NCBI RefSeq assembly: GCF_029867415.1
Contig: NC_081180.1
Location: 237,003,761 to 237,067,760 of the forward strand
DNA length: 64,000 nucleotides
Source: Vicia villosa
Lineage: Eukaryota > Streptophyta > Magnoliopsida > Fabales > Fabaceae
Reading direction: 5' to 3'
Shown here: piece by piece, positions 57,711-64,000 of the stretch
Layout: each line of letters opens with the position of its first letter
Numbering within the stretch: position 1 is the stretch's first letter
Position numbers and translations under genes: made by a program
Notes under the pieces: model-generated
What the model was told of the DNA's origin: nothing
The model's database searches: none
Seen by the model: the letters and a program-made list of their open reading frames with translations, nothing else

Positions 57711-58785
57711 TGATCACTGCATTTTGATGCACATTCTTCCATGTTTGTACTCAAGCATTTCTTCGGTTTGTTTTATTTATTTTTATGTTTTAATATGTTT
57801 TAATATTTTATTTTATTTTTGCACTTAATTGTTTTTCGTATTAATTTTTCAGCATTAGCAGTCTGCACGGAAACGATCATATCTGGAGTTCCAGGAGTCC
57901 GATTGAGGCGTTCTAATAATAGACGGAAAGCTAAGAGAAAGAGCTACAATTCTTATGTTGGAGTCGAAGTCAGAATCGGATTGTAGAAGGGCCAGAATAT
58001 TCGTTGAAGTTGCAGCACTAGTTTTAGTTAAGTTTCGGGTCAATTAGTTTTGGGCCTGGGTCGTATGTTTGACCCAGTTGGGTTGTAAAACGGGTTGTAA
58101 TCTTTCCCCTTAGGGTAGCAGCCGCGGTACTGTTCATAATCATCTCCCATTCACGAAAAAAACAAGGCTTGTACGAATTGATCCATGGCGAACTAATCCT
58201 TTCGAGTTAATCTTCCGTATTCAGGTTCCAAAACTATGAGATTAATATAATGTTGCATTATAATTCCAAATCCTTCAATTCTACTTTGTGTTTATCATTT
58301 GCTTAATCTGATTATTCGTAGAGTAGATTGTTTGGTTTGATTGATTTATGCTTTCCAATTTATTTGCGGTTTATCGTTGCTTAATCGTTAATCCGCTGTA
58401 TGCTTAACCGAATGCTTAATTCGGCAAACGGGAAATATAATTCTGATAATGTTGTCGCGCTTGTTGATTGATGGTATAATCGAACAGGAATGGAATCCGC
58501 TTAGGATAGTAAAATTATAATAATCGATGATTGGTAGGAACTGAATCGGTAGATTGGCTTATCCCATAATCACTTATTTTCAAAACAGCTTATTTTCAGA
58601 ATCACTTATTTTAAGCATTTTTTATGTAATTCGAAACTGAACCAACTCCCCCCCCCCCCCAATTGTATTTTACATTGGTTAATAAGAATAGGAATCCTTG
58701 AGAGACGATACTCGAGTTACCGTTACCGTCGTTACTACAGTTTTACAAATTAACTCGTTTTTGACCCGCGTGCGACAGCGGATCA
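57711..58785 (+). repeat. Athila 3' LTR
   Basis: 1,075 bp partner of 49743-50813. It is followed by the CACTC target duplication at 58786-58790. Confidence 0.95.
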
Positions 58786-61700
58786 CACTCCTATATATAT
58801 TTACAATACACTCAGCATTAGGGGAGGACGAAATATAGGGGAGAAAGAGCTGCGTGCATGGCATGAGATCATAGCTCCAAATTTTCAAGTTTTAGGGCAA
58901 TTTGCAAAACAATCCACAACAACTTTCAGAGCTAACAAACGATCTCCTTCGACTCCTGAGATATCAAAGGTTAAGTGTGTATCAATGAGTAAGCATTATG
59001 ACGTTCGGCATGTTCATATCATACTCATCATATTCATTCTAAATTTGAAATCTCATATCTCATGTGCTATCGTGTTTTAGTGTATACTAATGGTATATTC
59101 GAGTCAAGCAGGAAGTTTAGAAGAGATTAGCGCCATTATGGTAAAGCTTTCACGCATGAATCAAGAGATGCCATGATTAGGGCATGATAAATCTTCTTCT
59201 TCGTTTTAAGGTTGCAGCCACCTTTAAGGCAAATAAATTACACCATTGAATTCGTAATACCCTAAATATATTCTCTGGGCAGCTTTGTCTCTTGTTTGAG
59301 TGGGGTTTTGCAGGTTTAGAATCGTAACCAAGGAGGACGAAAAACCTACGAAAAATCCGCAGGTAATTCCATGGCTAAGCTCGCAGCAATTTCCGCAGGT
59401 AACTTGAAGAAAAAGAGGAAGATGAACAGGAGCTTTGAAAAGTTAACTCGTATGCGTGGCAGTTTGCTTCGTTATAATTGGCCAGTCAAAGCGTCACCGT
59501 CCTCTCTCCAACCATAATTGGTCCGTGCGCATAAAACTGGGTCCCACGTTGACCATCTCATTTGATCTTTGTTTTCCCTATTTATTTATTACTAACCATC
59601 CATTTAACAATTCAAATAATTGGCACAGCTGGCACAACATGAGGTCCCTTTAATCTCAAACGCCTGGGATCGAATCCAGGCCTCCTACAGATTTTTTTTC
59701 TTTCTTTCTTTGAATTTCTTAGCTTGCAGATCCATTGCCTCGCCCTCTACACATGTACGATACACACTTGCATCTCAGCCAGTGGATTAGCGCCTCATTG
59801 GATCCAACGCTTATGGAGACGAAGGCACACCGTAGGCATTCAACCTTCAGCCACACTGAATCCAGCACCCAGGTTTCTAATTTTTTTAAAATTTATTTAT
59901 ATAACTATTTTTTATTCTTTTTACCTTTAAAAAATTACAAAATCTTTTTTAATTAAAACTAAACTTTTTTCTTTTAACAATAAAAAACCAATTGAATTTT
60001 TTAGGTTCATATTAGTAGACTAATTTATTTTTAATCAATAATGAACTTCTAGACTTAGGTTAATTTAATCAAATTAGGATTTAGGTTTTTACTAGGTTAA
60101 TTTTGGTATAATTTTAAACCTTAATCAAGAATTAATTTTTATATTAGTGATTATTATTTTTAGGTTTTTCTTTAACTTTTTCCTTTAACCCTAAAAAATC
60201 ACACACTTTGGTAGATGTTGTCCATTAACTGTAAGCTAGGTTTTTAACCCTCCAGGTTTCTGCCCTTAGGTTTACCATAAGGTTTTTAAACCTTGACTTT
60301 TCTTAAACTCATATTTTATTCGCGAATTCTCTTCTCACCTCATATTCTATGATTGTTGTATGTTTGTGCTAATTCCCAACCTTGGGGTAAAACTTGTTTA
60401 TTTATTTATATTTTTGCCTTTAATGTTAATTATTTATTTTTAAATTTCGCTTTTACTATTTATTTTAATTCTAGAAAATGTGTATAGGCTTGCAAGGTTT
60501 TTTTTGTAATAGTTTAGTTTTATTTTTCTGCCTTTTAATTCCTGCCTTTATTTTTCTGCCCACAGGTGTTTATTGTAATAGCGTAGGAACTTTTAATTTC
60601 TGCCTTTAATTTTGCTTATATTAACTGCGTGGTTAGTAATCTAGGGAGTGACAAGCCTGCTAGTAAAATTAGTTTGCCTAAATTATAAGATAAATATAAC
60701 TGAATTGAGCCACGTGATTGTGCCACACACACACCTTTAGGGTAACCTCTCTTGTTGCCTGGTTGCCTGTTGCATTTTAATGATTCTGAAATAGTCAAGT
60801 CCCTCGATTCCGAGGATACCTAAATCAAAACAAATGTTGCCCTCAGTTCATAATCATCGTCAAAAGATCATAAGTCCCTTCGTTCGATGTTGCCTGCGAA
60901 TATATGATCTTGTCCCTCGAGGTTACCTACGATTAATGATGATAGTCCCTTTCGATTGCTAAGGTATCCTCATTAGTTTCCTAAATGACTATTATATCCT
61001 TCCCTAAGACTACCTGCCCTCTTTATGGTAGGGACATTTTTATGGCGAACGATACTTTCTCGATGACCCTTCAACATCCAAAGAAAGGACTACCTACCCT
61101 CTTATGGTAGGGATAGCCCTTTCAAACTGAAAAGCTTAAAGAATAGAAATCTTAAAATTTTGGTAATTGCTACTAATTGCTTGCTCTGATTTAAATTCAA
61201 TGGGTGTTTTCATGCTTCTCTTGTATGAGGGAGGTTCGTGTGGATATCTGTGGGTGAGTCGGAGCTTAAGGACCTTTAGTTACCTTTAACCCATCTTGGC
61301 CTTTAGGAACGTAATGGGGGGACTACTCTCGATGTATGTTGAGGGCATAGTCGCTACCCGATACTACAACTCAGATAGGTTCTTTCTCAAAGTATCATTG
61401 TATGGTATGTATGTATCATGTTCGAGGGTGCTTTAGAAGGACTGACAATTCTGGGTAACTTTGTAGAACCTGTTGCTAATTTCATCCTTATCCTTAGAAG
61501 TTCCTATTGGGGAAGGGTAGTTACCTGGTCAGACTTCATGCAAGACTTTAAACCTAAGGACATTTGTGTGACTTGCTTATGTGTGCTACTAACCTTTCAT
61601 TTCCTTGTAGGAACTGTTTGTAGGACTTATTCGTCCTTGTTACCTTATGCTTTACTTAATGCATTACCTCTGCATGACATCATGACATCATGGAATCACA

Positions 61701-62140
61701 ACATAGCATGTTAACTAACCCTTTCAAGGATCTTAGGGATTTAGGACGCACAATTTCAGGTGCTCTTATCAAGGACTAAATTCCTACCAAGGGGCAAGAG
61801 GATTTATTTTCCTCTGGCCATTTGTCTTCCGATTCACAGACTCAGTACCTATCAAGGAGCAAGAGGATTTATTTTCCTCTAGCCATATGATTTCAAACTC
61901 AGAAACGAGTACCCCGTATCAGAGGCGATGACCCACTCGATATGGTGAGCTTGATTCTTAAAGAAGGACGTTCAAAGACGAAAGTCAGAATTCTTCAGAC
62001 AAAGTCGCGGCCAAATCAATTTCTAATGTTTCTAACTAAATTCCTTAAAGATCCTTGAAAACATTGCATCTGCATTCATAACATCACATCACAGGTTTCT
62101 ACCACAGGTTTCTCACCTCCTCGCTGTTTATTTTAGCATC
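58786..62140 (+). other. Ogre-like LTR remainder and leader
   Basis: Non-coding. It starts with a TATA box (58792-58801, CTATATATATTTACAATACA), so transcription of the Ogre-like element would begin shortly after. 59355-59402 holds CCGCAGGTAATTCC-type words like the CACTA subterminal arrays. 60790-61130 is pyrimidine-rich with paired words (CTACCTGCCCTCTTTATGGT near 61010 and its variant near 61089). Two copies of GGGCAAGAGGATTTATTTTC occur near 61795 and 61858. A T-arm-like hairpin at 59656-59680 is not a tRNA. No gene seen. Confidence 0.5.
58792..58801 (+). promoter_or_regulatory. Probable TATA box of the Ogre-like LTR
   Basis: TATATATATT in a GC-poor but non-repetitive context, directly behind the Athila target duplication. 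Confidence 0.5.
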
Positions 62141-62990
62141 ATGAATCTCGAGCAATCTGTCAGAAATCTTCAAGCCCAGAACAACCGGTTCCAAGAGATG
62201 ATCCTTAACTTGGCCAAGGGGCAAGAAGAATTGAAGGCACTACTGATCAAGAAAGAGAAGGATCATCATAGGCAGCAAGGTAGTCAAGATAATCGGAAAT
62301 CCCAACCTAAGCAATCATTTACTCCGTTGTACGCGTCGCTGTCTCAAGTTATGCAACAAATGCTCTCAGAACTTGATAACTCTATTGCCTCTGTATTCAG
62401 TTCCTGCCAATCCTGCTCCTGGGTACAAGTACAATGCAAGATGTGCTTACCATTCAAACAATCCTAACTTTGATACCGAAGATTGTGGACCATTGAAGCA
62501 TAGGATTCAAGACTTAATTGACAACAAGATCATTGATTTTAACTCACCTGAGGAGCCTCGTATGGCTGATACTATGCGCAACCCGAAAGGTCGTAATAAA
62601 CGCAACCAATCTGTGGGGGCAACTCTGATCTCTACACCAGTGCCACAACAACAACGCAAGTCAGATGCACCTAAGCGTCAATTCACCAAAGTTAACATGT
62701 CATTAGATCAGGTGCTGCAACATTTGTTGAAAGCATGAATGATTACTGTGAGGGATCCTCCTCAACACATCAACACTTCCTCTGCTAAACACAATCCAAA
62801 CGTGTGATGTGCCTACCATTCAAATAGTCTCGGGCACGACAATAATAGCTGTTGCGCATTAAAGATTAAGATCCAAGATATGATCGACGCAGGTGAAATT
62901 GAGTTCGACCCTCCTGCAACCCCTAACGTGATCACTGCTCCCATGCCTAATCACAACAAGATTGCTAATGTTGTGGATGGCTAGAAGGAT
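62141..62990 (+). pseudogene. Ogre/Tat-like gag C-terminal remnant with two zinc-binding modules
   Basis: ATG 62141 opens MNLEQSVRNLQAQNNRFQEM and a coiled coil (LNLAKGQEELKALLIKKEKD). After a frameshift near 62380 it reads VPANPAPGYKYNARCAYHSN then DTEDCGPLKHRIQDLIDNKI, TAMR-like linker, and MSLDQVLQHLLKA. After a stop at 62736 a second copy of the module follows: CAYHSNSLGHDNNSCCALKI, KIQDMIDAGEIEFDPP, ending VVDG and TAG near 62983. The module is the C-x3-H...C knuckle seen near the end of gag in legume Ogre/Tat elements. Protease and pol do not follow, so this is a deleted copy. Confidence 0.65.
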
Positions 62991-64000
62991 GGACTTTCAG
63001 ATCATTAGTTTTACTTTCATTTGCAATTTCTATTCTGTTTGTTTAAACATTTGACTTATGATAGACATTATCTGTTTTAATAATCATCATCAGTGCATTG
63101 CATATGTTTGTCTTGAATAAATTATTTCGCTATCACTCATTTTAAATTGTGTCTTTACTTTTCATTTTGTTTGTGTTATTCAACTCCTGCTAAGTTGTAA
63201 GCCTTTTGAGGGAGGATGACGAAAACGATACCGCAACCTCATACAGTATGCTTTTGAACGGACTATGCTAACGATGTACAGGCATTGTTTCAATTCCTAA
63301 ACAGTGGAGATATAAGGATGTTAATCCCTTGTCAACCCCTTTTGAGCCTAAGAAGTAGAAGTTTTCTTTCATGTGCAAATTGAAACTTTTTATCATAACC
63401 CGGGGCAGGGTAGATTCTCAGTTAACTCAATTATACCAGTTGCTTTACACAAGTGATGATGGATTTCCGTAATTCTCAAGTTAGGTAGTCAATATCCGTC
63501 AAAAAGAGAAGAAACCGTTAAGTCAAAACCTATGAAGGAGACTTATCAAAAATTGAAACATCCCGCTGACTATAATATCAAAATAAACAGCTCAGGCAAA
63601 AGTTAAGGATAACAAATTCAAAAAAGAGGTCACTACAAATCCTCGACAAAAAAATATTACAAAAAAGGATGACTGCCTATCCAAATAAACTTACAACGCC
63701 TTAACCATCATCAAATGTCAGTGGTATGCCTTCAAGACCTGCTAGAACTTAAATGTAAAGTTAACTGAGCATAGGATCGAAGAATATCATGAAGAGTGAG
63801 ATGGGTACAAATAAACTTTGAGCCATTATCGTTTGTTTCTTAAAACCGTGAACCAAGCCACGTTACAACCCTTGAAAGTCCTAACTGAAGCATGGTTAGT
63901 TCGAAAGCATACTGTCACCAAAAAGGTATCCTGACTCCTTAAAGTTTACCAAAAATGCTAAGTTGGTATTTCATTTTTACAAACATCACGTTTTTACAAG
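62991..64000. other. Ogre-like interior without coding signal
   Basis: AT-rich, no ORF of note and no LTR end before the window stops. It should be internal or 3' untranslated sequence of the same element. Confidence 0.45.

Larger units (their letters stand above)
49738..58790 (+). mobile_element. Full-length Athila-type Ty3/gypsy element
   Basis: Plus strand, LTRs 49743-50813 and 57711-58785 (about ten substitutions and a poly-C length change, about 99% identical by eye), exact 5-bp target duplication CACTC. PBS TGGCGCCGTTGCCGGGGA and wording of gag and pol are typical for Athila/Tat. It has gag and pol but only about 950 bp between pol and the PPT, too short for the env-like gene of some Athila elements. 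A gag-pol frameshift is its only obvious lesion. Confidence 0.94.
48772..64000 (+). mobile_element. Ogre/Tat-like element, LTR start to right window edge
   Basis: Starts with TGTCATACCCCAAAAATTGC, a typical start for long LTRs of this group, at a point that cuts the copia 3' ORF. The LTR is interrupted by the Athila element (49743-58785). It resumes with a TATA box, a long pyrimidine-rich leader and then a gag-like remnant (62141-62990). The usual LTR end CCCCGCTACA was not found, so the limit between LTR and interior is unclear. The element may be internally deleted. Confidence 0.6.

Noticed and set aside
59650..59685. Hairpin GCCTGGGATCGAATCCAGGC like a tRNA T-arm
   Set aside because: No further tRNA parts; a lone hairpin in the Ogre-like leader.

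Overview
The window is a gene-poor, AT-rich stretch of a large plant nuclear genome, and nearly all of it is nested transposable elements. The captured or relict gene pieces (F-box/LRR, FBD, MORF-type RNA-editing factor, serine carboxypeptidase-like) read like eudicot and most like legume genes. The mix of long-LTR Ogre/Tat-like, Athila, SIRE/Maximus and Tekay-type elements fits the Vicieae (pea, vetch, lentil group). The species is an inference; no sequence search was possible. I see no intact host gene, rRNA, functional tRNA or CRISPR.

Layout. 1-1227: 3' part of an Ogre-like LTR running off the left edge. 1603-6190: a young but defective Ty1/copia element (minus strand) with 5-bp target duplications. 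6780-8540: an old decayed Ty3/gypsy pol (minus). 9090-9570: a LINE remnant. 10552-10950: an F-box/LRR gene stub. 10948-17402: a CACTA (En/Spm) DNA transposon carrying transposase remnants, captured host-gene fragments and a Mutator-type MITE. 17404-17700: a serine carboxypeptidase-like 3' fragment.

18061-40676: a second CACTA remnant split by a SIRE-lineage copia complex (18931-40455). This complex holds a rearranged SIRE copy with an inverted duplication, a gag-RT fusion ORF and a large non-coding interior. It is itself split by a nearly intact Tekay-type chromovirus (21484-31568; 2,789-bp LTRs; one nonsense codon in gag-pol). 40700-41028 is a copia integrase scrap. 41029-48771 is a plus-strand SIRE-type copia that lost its integrase and carries a solo Athila LTR inside gag.

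48772-64000: an Ogre/Tat-like element cut into that copia and running off the right edge. Its LTR is interrupted by a full-length Athila element (49743-58785). The order of insertion can be read from the nesting: copia 41029 first, then the Ogre-like element, then Athila; second CACTA first, then the outer SIRE-type element, then the chromovirus. I found no convincing new biological system. The most informative objects are the gene-capturing CACTA element, the inverted-duplication/chimeric SIRE locus and a tRNA-like segment in the Athila 3' UTR.
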